From positions 248,001-312,000 of the forward strand of contig NZ_JADNYL010000003.1 of the NCBI RefSeq assembly GCF_017168195.1: DNA of 64,000 bases. The letters are read 5' to 3'. This DNA is from Thalassotalea sp. G2M2-11 (GTDB taxonomy: Bacteria; Pseudomonadota; Gammaproteobacteria; Enterobacterales; Alteromonadaceae). A model generated the notes under the pieces. That model saw nothing but the letters and a program-made list of their open reading frames with translations. It did not search any database and was not told the DNA's origin. This document shows positions 1 to 9,246 of the stretch, piece after piece; position 1 is the first letter of the stretch; each line of letters begins with the position of its first letter. The translations under genes were made by a program, and so were the position numbers.

Positions 1-264
1 GTAAGCATCTTCGACATTTTCGTAGGCAATACGTTTACAGTCATCAAGTGTTTTTAATACCTTGACTCCCCAGTCCAACTTTTGCAAAAAAGCCAATAGG
101 TCGGCTTCACTGTCTTGAATTTGAACATAGGGGATAAAGTCATCAAATTGCTCGGTTGGTAGGCCAATATGATGCTGCTGTGCGAGTTGCCAGATAGTTG
201 CTGGCCGAATATTGCCATCTAAATGACGATGCAGATCTATCAGCGGGTAGTTTGGATTAACCAT
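1..264 (-). CDS. add: Adenosine deaminase, N-terminal part (runs off the window edge)
   Basis: The first 88 codons of a minus-strand gene whose 3' part lies outside the window. The ATG is at 262-264. The protein starts MVNPNYPLIDLHRHLDGNIR, which matches the start of gammaproteobacterial adenosine deaminase, and HRH (residues 12-14) is the first zinc-ligand pair of the family. The enzyme hydrolytically deaminates adenosine and deoxyadenosine to inosine in purine salvage, in the cytoplasm. The later segment KLDWGVKVLKTLDD is also typical of this family. It is divergent from aroG; the 183 bp between the two starts must hold both promoters. Confidence 0.9.
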   Translation of the reverse strand, partial: MVNPNYPLIDLHRHLDGNIRPATIWQLAQQHHIGLPTEQFDDFIPYVQIQDSEADLLAFLQKLDWGVKVLKTLDDCKRIAYENVEDAY

Positions 265-447
265 TATTTATAATTCCTTGCGTTAAATCTTTGAAGCTTA
301 ACTGATCTTTATTATATCGCTTTTTTCTTATTTTATGTTGGTATTAGAGTAATAACACTGATAAATTAGTCCGTGGGATAATCATCTAGGTGTCTAGACG
401 TATATTGAGATAAAAATTCATCGTTTAAGAAGTAAAAGAGAAACATT

Positions 448-1500
448 ATGTTCTATCAAACCGACGACGTTCGTATTGAAAAAATAAAAGAGTTATTACC
501 ACCTGTTGCATTATTGGAGCGATTTCCTGCATCAGAAAATGCATCTAAGACCGTCTTCTCTGGTAGAGCCGCGATCAGTGATATTTTAAATGGTAAAGAT
601 AAGCGTTTATTGGTGGTCATTGGCCCTTGCTCCATTCATGATACTGATGCTGCAATGGAGTATGGCAAAAAGCTGGTCAAGTTAAGGGAAAAATATCAAG
701 ATAATCTTGAAGTTGTCATGCGTGTGTATTTTGAGAAACCACGTACTACGGTGGGGTGGAAAGGTCTAATTAATGACCCTTATATGGATAATAGCTTTAA
801 ACTAAATGATGGTTTACGCATGGGGCGTAAATTGTTGGCTGACTTAAATCACTTGGGGCTGCCAACCGCTGGTGAGTTTTTAGATATGATCACGCCGCAG
901 TACATGGCTGATTTTATGTGTTGGGGAGCTATTGGTGCCCGCACCACAGAAAGTCAGGTGCATCGTGAATTAGCCTCTGGTTTATCTTGTCCGGTAGGAT
1001 TTAAAAATGGTACCGATGGTACGATTAAAATTGCCATTGATGCGATAGGCTCGGCGAGTGCAGCACATCACTTTCTTTCGGTAACTAAATTCGGACATTC
1101 CGCTATTGTACAAACGACTGGTAATGCAGATTGTCATATTATTTTACGTGGTGGTAAGTCGCCCAATTATGATGCCGATAGTGTTAAGCAAGTGACAGAA
1201 CAGTTGGTGAATGCCCAATTGAATCCGAAGATCATGATTGATTTTAGTCATGGTAACTCAAGTAAGCAGTTTAAAAATCAACTGTCAGTTTGTGACAATG
1301 TTAGTGAACAACTTGCCAGTGGTGAGCAAAATATTTTCGGTGTGATGGTAGAAAGTCACTTAGTGGAAGGTAGACAAGATTTAGTTGACAATAAAGCTCC
1401 CAATTATGGTCAGTCGATTACTGATGCTTGTATCGGTTGGGAAGATACTGAAAAATTACTTGCTCAACTCAATGATGCTGTTGTCGCCAGAAACAGTTAA
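448..1500 (+). CDS. aroG: 3-deoxy-7-phosphoheptulonate synthase, AroG type
   Basis: A class I DAHP synthase of 350 residues, full length for the family. It condenses phosphoenolpyruvate and erythrose 4-phosphate in the first step of the shikimate pathway. The segments LLVVIGPCSIHD, RVYFEKPRTTVGWKG, GARTTESQ and GFKNGTDG line the active site. The N-terminus (FYQTDDVRIEKIKELLPPVA) and the stretch FLDMITPQYMADFMCWGAIG are closer to the phenylalanine-sensitive AroG than to AroF or AroH; feedback specificity is inferred from this only. A weak promoter may lie at 338-367 (TTGGTA, 18 bp, TAAATT). A terminator follows at 1559-1582, so it appears monocistronic. Confidence 0.95.
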   Translation: MFYQTDDVRIEKIKELLPPVALLERFPASENASKTVFSGRAAISDILNGKDKRLLVVIGPCSIHDTDAAMEYGKKLVKLREKYQDNLEVVMRVYFEKPRTTVGWKGLINDPYMDNSFKLNDGLRMGRKLLADLNHLGLPTAGEFLDMITPQYMADFMCWGAIGARTTESQVHRELASGLSCPVGFKNGTDGTIKIAIDAIGSASAAHHFLSVTKFGHSAIVQTTGNADCHIILRGGKSPNYDADSVKQVTEQLVNAQLNPKIMIDFSHGNSSKQFKNQLSVCDNVSEQLASGEQNIFGVMVESHLVEGRQDLVDNKAPNYGQSITDACIGWEDTEKLLAQLNDAVVARNS

Positions 1501-1558
1501 TACTTGTTTGAACAATCAGTTTTTGTCATAACTACAGTAACAACATTCAATAGATAGT

Positions 1559-1582
1559 AGCCGCTAATTTTAGCGGCTTTTT
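1559..1582 (+). terminator. Rho-independent terminator of aroG
   Basis: A perfect 9-bp stem AGCCGCTAA / TTAGCGGCT (1559-1567 with 1570-1578) with a two-base loop, followed by TTTTT, 58 bp after the aroG stop. Confidence 0.85.
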
Positions 1583-1631
1583 CATATCACAATTAAACGT
1601 ATTAACTTGTGTTAGGAAGAGTTTCTAATGC

Positions 1632-4181
1632 TTATTTATTGGCGGGGATAAACTCACCTTGTAATGGCTGTTTGATCCGACCGTTATCTAAGTCATTTAG
1701 CCAACCGATATAGTCATCAAAGGCCATAGGTTTTGCATAGAAGTACCCTTGACCAATATCACAGCCAAAGTCTCGTAAAGTATCTTCGTCAGCTTGTGAA
1801 TTAATACCTTCTGCAACCACCTCTAACCCTAAGCCTTTCGCCATTTTTACAGTGGTTTTAGCGATCACCATGCGTTTTTTATCGTCATTGACATTTTCAA
1901 CAAACTCGCGGTCAACTTTTAATTCTTGAAAGGGAAGGTGGCTAATTTGTGACATAGTTGAATACCCCGTGCCAAAATCATCGATGCTGATAGTCACGCC
2001 TAACTCAGTGAGCTTTTCAATTAAGCTTAATGCATGTTCGTTGTAGGCAAACGAAGCGGATTCAGTTAATTCAAAAATAATTTTGTCTGCTGGTACTTCT
2101 GACGCTTCAATCAAGTCAATGCATTGGGTAAAAAAATGTGCTGACGCAACATCTTTACCACTAATATTGATGGAAATCATATGATTGTAGCCATGTTCTT
2201 CAGTTAATGTTCGTTGCTGTGTTAAGGATTGCTTGATCACCCATTGGGTCAGTTCATTGATCAACCCCATATCTTCCGCGATAGGAATAAATACGGCTGG
2301 TGGGATAAAGCCTTCTTGCTTGTGCTGCCAACGTAGCAAACATTCGCTACTACATACTCGTAAGGTGCGTAAATCAATTTGTGGTTGGTGATACACTTCA
2401 AGTTCGTTATTTTCGAGTGCTACTTTTAGATCTCTGGTTAACTTTAATAAATAACTGGCTTCATTACTTGATTCTTCTTTATATGTAGCCCACTTAACTG
2501 TTGAGTTTTCGCCGCAATTTGCAGCTAAAATGGCATGATTAATGAGTTGATGACTTTGCGTGCCGTGTTCAGGGCTTTTGGCAATTCCTACAATAGCCGT
2601 TAAAGGTAGATTGATATTGTTGACAACAAAGTTATCAGTGGTCTTGATTTGAATTGATTGAATTAACGTTTCAACTGACTGTTTGTTACGTTGGTTATTT
2701 AACACAATGGCAAAACAGTTATTGTTAATAAAACATAGCTTCTCTTTTTTATCTGTTAACGGGTAGATGGCATCATTGAACTCAAATAAGGATGATAGTT
2801 TCTGATTGAGGCGTTTAAAAAGCTCAGTGTTCATGGCATCGTCAATATATAGCGCAACCTTTTCAATGTGTTCTGGTTTGATCACTAGTACACTAAAATC
2901 TTGTTGTTTTTCTCTATTGAGTTGATTGATAAAGCTTTCAATATTTGATTTTCTGGGTAAACCACTGTTGACATGGTAAGCAATATCGTTAATCCGGTCT
3001 TGTTCATGGCGTCTCATCCGTTCAGCTAAGGCAAATGCCATCAGAGTGATTTCCGCCATAACTGCGAATAAAAACGCATTTCGGGTAATAAATGAATAAT
3101 CGAGGTAATTAAGCAGTACTAAAGGTTGGATGGCGGCACCAATTAATAATGGGATCCATGAAAGTACATAAAACTTAGCCCAAGCAAAATCATCACGAAG
3201 GCGTCGGAAGATTAAATATAGCGTAAAAACATAAACAATTGGCTGCAACGAAAAAAACAATTTGGTTTGAGCTATGGTATCAATTGTTAATGAATAAAAA
3301 GAGCAGGCTATCAGTGCCCAGCAAAAATACTTGCCGACTAAGTATGCCTGCCCTGGTTGTTGTTGATAACGAAGAAATAATAAAGTAAATGAGAGTAAAA
3401 AAATGACTAAGTAATAGTCAATAAACAATAAGTAACTATTAATGGTTGCTTGTAAAGATGAAGAGAAAATTAGGTAACCAAAACCCGTTAAACTCGACAT
3501 TACTAATGTCGCACAAACAAGATAACCAATATAAATTAAGTAAACTTTATCTTTAACGGCAAAAAACAAAATTAGATTGTACATGGTCATTAATAAGACT
3601 ATGCCGATAAAAGCACCGTATAAGAGTTGGGCGTATAGTAACCTATGTTGAAATTCACCTTGCTGAAGCACCATCACCGGAATATTCGGTGGCCCCTCTG
3701 TTTGTAGTTCGATGATAAATGAAGTTTTTTTCTTCGCTGTTAAAGTGAAATTAATATGAGGGTAGACTTGGCTAAGGATATCCTCTTTAGTGACTATTGG
3801 CTGAAGTTGATCACTTTGTTGTGCGAATGAATAAATATTGAAAGTGTTTAACAGGCTATTATCGGCATGTAAGACAAGTGAGTGATGGTCAATGGAGTTA
3901 TTTGTGACGGTTAATTTTAACCAAACGGTTTGTGTCGATAATTGATACGGTATGCTGTGAAACTCTGCGGCGGTGAAATCGGTAAGCCGCTGTGTAATAT
4001 CATCGATTGCTAGTTCATTTTTTTGATCAATCAAATAACTATATTCTGTCGAAATGATCTTATTGTTAGTATGTTGCTCAATACCAGTAAATTTATGATG
4101 CAAATTTATTAACACGAAAGCGAACACTACCATAATGACAGCAATTGCTAAGTAGCGTGTTGTTACGGAGAGGAAATTCAA
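1632..4181 (-). CDS. Membrane c-di-GMP phosphodiesterase: 7TMR-DISM sensor, degenerate GGDEF, EAL
   Basis: An 849-residue protein. An N-terminal hydrophobic segment (about 8-27) is followed by a periplasmic all-beta 7TMR-DISM extracellular domain (about 40-175), about seven membrane helices (185-385), a degenerate GGDEF domain (410-565) and a C-terminal EAL domain (580-835). The GGDEF signature is replaced by INNNCF, so cyclase activity is unlikely. The EAL domain reads ECL in the signature (SSECLLRW) but keeps the other catalytic and metal residues: NIS, ELTES, IDDFGTGYS, LKVD and AEG. It is therefore probably an active phosphodiesterase. The start codon is TTG (4179-4181); an AGGG lies about 11 bases upstream. 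A later ATG at 4131-4133 would remove most of the signal anchor. The ligand of the 7TMR sensor is unknown. Confidence 0.85.
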   Translation of the reverse strand: MNFLSVTTRYLAIAVIMVVFAFVLINLHHKFTGIEQHTNNKIISTEYSYLIDQKNELAIDDITQRLTDFTAAEFHSIPYQLSTQTVWLKLTVTNNSIDHHSLVLHADNSLLNTFNIYSFAQQSDQLQPIVTKEDILSQVYPHINFTLTAKKKTSFIIELQTEGPPNIPVMVLQQGEFQHRLLYAQLLYGAFIGIVLLMTMYNLILFFAVKDKVYLIYIGYLVCATLVMSSLTGFGYLIFSSSLQATINSYLLFIDYYLVIFLLSFTLLFLRYQQQPGQAYLVGKYFCWALIACSFYSLTIDTIAQTKLFFSLQPIVYVFTLYLIFRRLRDDFAWAKFYVLSWIPLLIGAAIQPLVLLNYLDYSFITRNAFLFAVMAEITLMAFALAERMRRHEQDRINDIAYHVNSGLPRKSNIESFINQLNREKQQDFSVLVIKPEHIEKVALYIDDAMNTELFKRLNQKLSSLFEFNDAIYPLTDKKEKLCFINNNCFAIVLNNQRNKQSVETLIQSIQIKTTDNFVVNNINLPLTAIVGIAKSPEHGTQSHQLINHAILAANCGENSTVKWATYKEESSNEASYLLKLTRDLKVALENNELEVYHQPQIDLRTLRVCSSECLLRWQHKQEGFIPPAVFIPIAEDMGLINELTQWVIKQSLTQQRTLTEEHGYNHMISINISGKDVASAHFFTQCIDLIEASEVPADKIIFELTESASFAYNEHALSLIEKLTELGVTISIDDFGTGYSTMSQISHLPFQELKVDREFVENVNDDKKRMVIAKTTVKMAKGLGLEVVAEGINSQADEDTLRDFGCDIGQGYFYAKPMAFDDYIGWLNDLDNGRIKQPLQGEFIPANK

Positions 4182-4513
4182 AAATAAAACCCTAATGGAT
4201 AACGAATGTTAAATAATAGTAAATTAACTTTAGCAGAATTATCAAAATCTTGGGAGCTTTAAAAAGAAATATGTTGATTTTGAATATACATATTATACCT
4301 AGATGGCTGCTTGAGAGTGAGCATCATATTAACAATCGACGCTAGTACAGAGCACTGTTTAGTATTGAAAATCATGATAAATGTATTGCTTAATTATTAG
4401 TGCTTATTCACAATGGCTCAATGCTTCAGTCAATAGCTTATTGGTTGTAAACTATTGGCTTTTGTTTCGGTATACAAATCAAAAAAATAATATATACAAA
4501 ATTGGTTAGTTTT
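4182..4513. other. Intergenic region without a recognised gene
   Basis: About 330 bp, very AT-rich, between the divergent EAL gene and the phosphatase gene. It must carry both promoters. I see no clear consensus promoter, RNA gene or coding sequence in it. Confidence 0.6.
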
Positions 4514-4987
4514 ATGAATTATAAAGAAGTGAAGAGTGTGATTTTTATTTGTATGGGTAATATTTGTCGCTCACCAACAGCTGAGGCTATTTTTCGTCAT
4601 AAAGCTAAAGAGTATGGACTTAATATCAAAATTGATTCTGCTGGCACCATAGGTTCGCATGCTAGAGAAAAACCAGATCATCGCGCTCAAAAAATTGGTA
4701 TGGCGCATGGTTATTCATTCGATAAAATTAAAGCACGAAAAGTGACTGTTGATGACTTTGAACACTTTGACTTAATTTTAGCGATGGATGAGCAAAATAT
4801 TAAAGATTTACGCAAAGTGGCGCCTGCTCACCTTATGGGGAAAGTAAAGTTGTTGTTAGATTTTGCTGAGCATCATGATGATAGAGAAGTTCCTGACCCG
4901 TACTATGGCGGAGCACGCGGTTTTCAATACGTTTTAGCTCTGGTTGAAGATGCCAGTGATGGGTTGCTTAGCCAGTTAACACAGTGA
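4514..4987 (+). CDS. Low-molecular-weight protein-tyrosine phosphatase
   Basis: A cytoplasmic LMW-PTP of 157 residues counted from the ATG at 4514; a TTG at 4502 in the same frame would add four residues. The phosphate-binding loop CMGNICRS (Cys13 nucleophile, Arg19) fits C-X5-R, and VPDPYYGG near the C-terminus carries the general-acid Asp and the DPY signature. The family removes phosphate from tyrosine on protein substrates, in bacteria often acting with BY-kinases of exopolysaccharide export (Wzb/Etp). No exopolysaccharide or kinase genes lie nearby, so the substrate cannot be inferred. No clear Shine-Dalgarno sequence precedes either start. A terminator follows at 4990-5025. Confidence 0.88.
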   Translation: MNYKEVKSVIFICMGNICRSPTAEAIFRHKAKEYGLNIKIDSAGTIGSHAREKPDHRAQKIGMAHGYSFDKIKARKVTVDDFEHFDLILAMDEQNIKDLRKVAPAHLMGKVKLLLDFAEHHDDREVPDPYYGGARGFQYVLALVEDASDGLLSQLTQ

Positions 4988-4989
4988 AG

Positions 4990-5025
4990 TTTGTGGTGGC
5001 ACCATTGATGACACCACAAATTTTT
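4990..5025 (+). terminator. Rho-independent terminator of the phosphatase gene
   Basis: A 9-bp stem TTTGTGGTG / CACCACAAA (4990-4998 with 5012-5020) followed by TTTTT, starting just after the stop codon. Confidence 0.8.
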
Positions 5026-5038
5026 GAATATATAGCAA

Positions 5039-5081
5039 GGCTAACAACTTCATTGCTTGTAAAAATGAAATGATGTTAGCC
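5039..5081 (-). terminator. Possible terminator of ilvIH
   Basis: A long imperfect hairpin with outer arms GGCTAACA / TGTTAGCC (about 5039-5046 and 5073-5080) and further pairing inside. It lies just after the ilvH stop on the minus strand. The following bases are T-rich but interrupted (TTGCTATAT), so termination may be weak. Confidence 0.4.
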
Positions 5082-5090
5082 ATTGAAATC

Positions 5091-5588
5091 TTAAATTCTT
5101 AAGGCTTTTTCACCTCGTGCAATACCTACGGTACCAGAGCGCACCGATTCAATGATTTCTGTTTCGTGAGATAAGGTTGTAATAAAGGCATTGATTTTAT
5201 CGGCATCGCCGGTAAGTTCAACGGTGTAAATTTGCTTACCTATATCGACAATTGAACCACGGAAAATGTCAGTTATACGTTTGACTTCGGTACGTGATTT
5301 ATCATTCATAGCTAATACTTTCAGCAAGATGATCTCTCGTTCAACGTGGCTTCTTTCCGTGAGATCGGTAATTTTGATCACATCAATTAACTTATTCACT
5401 TGCTTAACAATTTGCTCTAAAACGCGGTCATCGCCTATAGTAGTGATAGTGATCCTTGATAAACTTGCATCCTCTGTAGGGGCAACAGTTAAGCTTTCAA
5501 TATTAAATGCTCGTTGTGAGAATAAACCAACAATACGAGAAAGGGAGCCAGGTTCATTTTCTAATAAAATAGCTAATATACGGCGCAT
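5091..5588 (-). CDS. ilvH: Acetolactate synthase isozyme III, small (regulatory) subunit
   Basis: A regulatory subunit of acetohydroxyacid synthase, 165 residues from the ATG at 5586-5588. It has an N-terminal ACT domain ([26 protein letters not shown]) and a C-terminal ALS_ss_C domain. It stimulates IlvI and confers valine feedback inhibition in branched-chain amino acid synthesis. The ATG shares its A with the TAA stop of ilvI (TAATG), so the two are probably translationally coupled. A longer reading from 5615 overlaps ilvI and adds residues not found in IlvH, so it was rejected. Its regulation should follow the attenuator upstream of ilvI. Confidence 0.95.
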   Translation of the reverse strand: MRRILAILLENEPGSLSRIVGLFSQRAFNIESLTVAPTEDASLSRITITTIGDDRVLEQIVKQVNKLIDVIKITDLTERSHVEREIILLKVLAMNDKSRTEVKRITDIFRGSIVDIGKQIYTVELTGDADKINAFITTLSHETEIIESVRSGTVGIARGEKALRI

Positions 5589-7312
5589 TATGCTTTTACT
5601 CCTTTTTTGATCCACATGTCATCTATTTTTCCGTGGCGAATTTGCATTGGGTATACGTGTTCTAATTCATCAACTAACACATCAACAAACACTAAGCGAT
5701 TTTTAATAGCAAATGCCTGTGTTAGTTTTTCATCTAATTCTTCTAGGTGATTGATTTGAATACCAACGTGGCCATAAGATTCAGCTAATTTAACAAAGTC
5801 AGGTAGTGATTCCATATAGGAGGAAGCATGACGACCTCCGTAGATCATGTCCTGCCATTGACGTACCATCCCTAGAGAACGGTTGTTAAGTGAAATGATA
5901 ACCACAGGTAACTTGTACTGTAAGCAAGTGGATAGTTCCTGAATGTTCATTTGGATAGAACCATCCCCAGTGATACAAATTACATGTGATTCAGGGAACG
6001 CTAATTTAACGCCCATCGCAGCGGGTAAGCCAAACCCCATGGTGCCAAGCCCTCCTGAATTTATCCATTGGCGAGGTTTTGCAAATGGATAGTACTGAGC
6101 AGCAAACATTTGATGTTGTCCAACATCTGAGCATACGTAGGCTTCACCTTGGGTAATATCATACATAGCCTCAACCACACGTTGCGGTTTGATTTTGCCT
6201 TCACCTTGTTGATAGCTAACGCTTTTTTGAGCACGCCATTGGTTGATTTGTTGCCACCAAGCATCTTGCTTATCAGGTTCGGGAGCATAATTAATGTGCT
6301 CTAGCTCTGCTAATAACTGTTTGATAACGCGATCAACTAAACCAACAATAGGAATATGGGCGTTGATGGTTTTTGAAATCGACGTAGGATCAATATCTAC
6401 ATGTACAATCGTGGCATTTGGACAGAATTTTTTTACATTATTGGTGACACGGTCATCGAATCGAGCACCTAAAGCTAAAATAACATCGGCATTTGCCATG
6501 GCTTTATTAGCTTCTAAACTGCCATGCATGCCCAGCATACCAATAAAGTTTTCGTGAGTACCTGATATGCCGCCAAGTCCCATAAGGGTGTTGGTGCAGG
6601 GGGCATTTAATTTTTCAACTAATTCCGTTAGCAATTCTGAGGCGTCTGATAATACAATACCGCCGCCAGAATAAACCACTAGTTGCTTAGCTTCGGTGAT
6701 GGTCTTCACTGCTTTTTTAATTTGTTTCGGATGGCCTTTTTTTGTAGGGTTGTATGATCTTAATTGCACATCCGTTTCAATGTGAAATTCCCCTTTGTTA
6801 TCTGGGATCAAAATGTCTTTTGGTAGCTCTACTACCACAGGACCAGGTCTTCCTGACTTAGCAATATAAAAGGCCTTGGCGATTATATTAGGAATATCTT
6901 CAAGGCTTCGACAATTAAAGCTATGTTTGACAATTGGCCTTGAACAACCAACGATATCGGTTTCTTGAAAGGCATCGTCACCAATTAAGTTCGTTGGCAC
7001 TTGACCAGATAAGACCACCATAGGAATTGAATCCATATAGGCAGTTGCAATACCGGTAATACAGTTTGTTGCACCAGGCCCTGAAGTGGCTAGTACCACA
7101 CCTACATCACCTGTTGCTCTGGCGTAACCATCTGCCATATGAGTCGCGGCTTGTTCATGGCGCACTAGGATATGTTCAAATTGATCTTGCTGGAAAATGG
7201 CGTCGTATATATCCAGTACTGTTCCTCCGGGGTAGCCGAAAATATACTTTACCTCCAATGCAGATAATGCTTTTACTACCATTTCTGCACCAGTAAACAA
7301 CTGTTTTGTCAT
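5588..7312 (-). CDS. ilvI: Acetolactate synthase isozyme III, large (catalytic) subunit
   Basis: A 574-residue protein, the same length as Escherichia coli IlvI. It condenses two pyruvates, or pyruvate and 2-oxobutyrate, to acetohydroxy acids using thiamine diphosphate, FAD and magnesium. Visible features: FGYPGG and the catalytic Glu of LVRHEQAA at the N-terminus, the central FAD-binding domain, and the C-terminal thiamine diphosphate motif GDGSIQMN...NN. It is followed at once by ilvH. The upstream 180 bp contain a leader peptide rich in Val, Leu and Ile codons and a terminator, so transcription attenuation in response to branched-chain aminoacyl-tRNA is predicted; E. coli ilvIH is instead controlled by Lrp. 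Confidence 0.96.
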   Translation of the reverse strand: MTKQLFTGAEMVVKALSALEVKYIFGYPGGTVLDIYDAIFQQDQFEHILVRHEQAATHMADGYARATGDVGVVLATSGPGATNCITGIATAYMDSIPMVVLSGQVPTNLIGDDAFQETDIVGCSRPIVKHSFNCRSLEDIPNIIAKAFYIAKSGRPGPVVVELPKDILIPDNKGEFHIETDVQLRSYNPTKKGHPKQIKKAVKTITEAKQLVVYSGGGIVLSDASELLTELVEKLNAPCTNTLMGLGGISGTHENFIGMLGMHGSLEANKAMANADVILALGARFDDRVTNNVKKFCPNATIVHVDIDPTSISKTINAHIPIVGLVDRVIKQLLAELEHINYAPEPDKQDAWWQQINQWRAQKSVSYQQGEGKIKPQRVVEAMYDITQGEAYVCSDVGQHQMFAAQYYPFAKPRQWINSGGLGTMGFGLPAAMGVKLAFPESHVICITGDGSIQMNIQELSTCLQYKLPVVIISLNNRSLGMVRQWQDMIYGGRHASSYMESLPDFVKLAESYGHVGIQINHLEELDEKLTQAFAIKNRLVFVDVLVDELEHVYPMQIRHGKIDDMWIKKGVKA

Positions 7313-7350
7313 GACCTGTACCTTCTGCTTATTTTTACTGTATGAATGCC

Positions 7351-7390
7351 AAAAAATAAAAAACCCCCGGTCTTTTCAGAGCGAGGGTTT
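7351..7390 (-). terminator. Attenuator terminator in the ilvIH leader
   Basis: Read on the minus strand: AAACCCTCG (7390-7382) pairs with CGGGGGTTT (7369-7361), with one G-U pair, followed by a T-rich run to 7351. It lies between the leader peptide stop and the ilvI start. GCGGGG at 7437-7432, inside the leader peptide gene, can pair with the CCCTCGC arm and so act as an antiterminator. Confidence 0.85.
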
Positions 7391-7415
7391 ATCAATTTGT
7401 CTTTGTTTACTTTTT

Positions 7416-7496
7416 CTAGAGACAACACCAACCCCGCACTGGCTTGATAACCACTACGACTGTGAGGACGACGTTGAGTACAGAGATATTTAACAT
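7416..7496 (-). CDS. ilvIH operon leader peptide
   Basis: A 26-codon reading frame, ATG at 7494-7496 and TAG at 7416-7418, giving MLNISVLNVVLTVVVVIK and then PVRGWCCL. Eight Val, four Leu and two Ile codons make up over half of it, with VVLTVVVVI as the control stretch. This is the composition of the ilvGMEDA and ilvBN leader peptides. It stands between a good promoter (7530-7558) and a terminator (7351-7390). Ribosome stalling at the Val/Ile codons when charged tRNA is scarce would expose the antiterminator and allow ilvIH to be read. It is too short for usual gene callers. A sequence on the opposite strand across this stretch looks open but has no family resemblance. Confidence 0.85.
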   Translation of the reverse strand: MLNISVLNVVLTVVVVIKPVRGWCCL

Positions 7497-7529
7497 AAAT
7501 CTAAAAAAAGTGAATTTGTAATAACTCTA

Positions 7530-7558
7530 TTTTTAAAGGCAATGAGTAATGGTGTCAA
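7530..7558 (-). promoter_or_regulatory. Sigma-70 promoter of the ilv leader and ilvIH
   Basis: On the minus strand: consensus -35 TTGACA (7558-7553), 17-bp spacer, -10 TAAAAA (7535-7530). The start of transcription would fall about 25-30 bases before the leader peptide ATG, as expected for an attenuated amino acid operon. Confidence 0.65.
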
Positions 7559-7704
7559 CTGATAAATAAAAAAATGCGTAAAATCATTATAATTTTTTCG
7601 TCTACTTTATCATCTTTACCATAAAAACTTATTAAATTTCATGTGGTTTAATAAAATCTATTCTACACTTTAGCTAAACGAATTAATTATGTTTTGAATA
7701 AATT

Positions 7705-9246
7705 ATGTCAAATTTTATCTTTAAGGAAGAAGCTGAACCTGAAAAGCAGAACGAGGAAACGGTTAAGCAGCAAAAAAGCTGGCGTATTTTGGTCGTTGAT
7801 GATGATGAATCTATTCACCAAATCACACGTTTAGTTTTTTCGGACGCGATAATAGAGCAGCGGCCACTTGAACTGGTTTCTGCATATTCGGCAAAAGAAG
7901 CACAAAAAATACTGGCGAATGATGATAGCTTTTGTATGGCATTTATCGATGTTGTGATGGAGTCTGATCATGCCGGACTTGATTTAGTCGAGTGGATCCG
8001 TAAGGAAAACCAAAATCAAACTATTCGTTTGATTTTACGTACAGGCCAAGCAGGAAACGCACCTGAGGCACAAGTGATCAAAGAATTTGATATTAACGAC
8101 TATAAAGAAAAAACTGATTTTACTGCCAACAAAATGACCACAACGGTTTATGCGGGTATTCGAGCCTACCGTGATATTATGACCATCAAAAGAAGCTTAG
8201 ATGGCTTTAAACAACTGATTTTATCAACGCATGAATTATTAAAGATTAGTCAATTTAGACCATTTGGCTCAGCGGCGCTTAATCATTTATTAACCTTGAT
8301 GGATGTTGATAGTTCGGCGCTATATATTGCGCGAAGTCAGCAAGACTTTAACGATGAAAGTACAAATTTAATTTTAGCTTGTACAGGTAAATATTGTAGT
8401 GAATCGGATAGCTTAGAAGCTTCAGATATCAGTAGTGAGGTTAAGCAGTTAATTCAAAAAGCTTTTTATGAAAAGCAACACTTTTCCGGTAGTAACTACT
8501 TTGTTGGTTATTATGAAACGTCATCCAATGCTTGTTCGGTGTTATATATTGATTTTGAGGGCAACAGTGAACATTTTAAGTCTAACTTAGCTGAGCTCTT
8601 TGCCACCAATGTTGCACTCATTTTAGAAAGCTTGACTAAGCAACATGAAGTTGAACAAACACAAAAAGAGTTACTCTTTATTATGGGCGAAGCCATTGAA
8701 GCGCGAAGCAAAGAAACAGGGGATCATGTTCAGCGAGTGGCGTTAATTTGTGAGTTATTAGCGAAAAAACTAGACTTAGATGAATTGTTTATCGCGGCGA
8801 TTAAACTGGCGTCTCCATTGCATGATCTTGGTAAAGTCGTTGTGCCTGAACAGATATTGCAAAAGCCAGGACAATTAACTTCTGCTGAATGGGAGATCAT
8901 GAAGACACATACTACGGCAGGCAAAGAGTTATTAAGCCAATCAAAAACAAAAGTATCGAAACTTGGCGCTCGTCTTGCCCATTATCATCATGAAAATTGG
9001 GATGGTTCAGGTTATCCTGATGGGTTATCTGGCGAAGATATTCCCCTAGAAGCGCGTATCATGGCAATAGCTGATGTGTTTGATACTTTAGGCTCTGAGC
9101 GTTGCTATAAAAAGGCATGGCAAACAGATGAAATCCAGCAGTATTTTATTGAGCAGCGCGGCAAAAAATTTCAACCTGAGCTTGTTGATATTTTGATGGA
9201 TAATTTTGCAGAATTTTGCGCTATCCGCCAGCAATTGCCTGATTAG
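7705..9246 (+). CDS. HD-GYP response regulator with DUF3369 domain
   Basis: A 513-residue cytoplasmic protein in three parts. The receiver domain is at about 28-150 (VVDDDES, phospho-acceptor Asp in FIDVVME). A DUF3369 domain occupies about 165-320. The C-terminal HD-GYP phosphodiesterase domain (about 330-500) has HDLGK for the HD metal site and GSGYPDGL for the GYP motif. HD-GYP proteins hydrolyse c-di-GMP to GMP, so this is probably a two-component-controlled c-di-GMP phosphodiesterase. No sensor kinase is adjacent. It is tail-to-tail with ubiT, the stop codons overlapping by 4 bp at 9243-9246. Its partner kinase and signal are unknown. Confidence 0.9.
   Translation: MSNFIFKEEAEPEKQNEETVKQQKSWRILVVDDDESIHQITRLVFSDAIIEQRPLELVSAYSAKEAQKILANDDSFCMAFIDVVMESDHAGLDLVEWIRKENQNQTIRLILRTGQAGNAPEAQVIKEFDINDYKEKTDFTANKMTTTVYAGIRAYRDIMTIKRSLDGFKQLILSTHELLKISQFRPFGSAALNHLLTLMDVDSSALYIARSQQDFNDESTNLILACTGKYCSESDSLEASDISSEVKQLIQKAFYEKQHFSGSNYFVGYYETSSNACSVLYIDFEGNSEHFKSNLAELFATNVALILESLTKQHEVEQTQKELLFIMGEAIEARSKETGDHVQRVALICELLAKKLDLDELFIAAIKLASPLHDLGKVVVPEQILQKPGQLTSAEWEIMKTHTTAGKELLSQSKTKVSKLGARLAHYHHENWDGSGYPDGLSGEDIPLEARIMAIADVFDTLGSERCYKKAWQTDEIQQYFIEQRGKKFQPELVDILMDNFAEFCAIRQQLPD

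Noticed and set aside
7311-7493. Plus-strand 60-codon frame across the ilv leader
   Set aside because: It lies opposite the attenuator and leader peptide, which explain this sequence fully.
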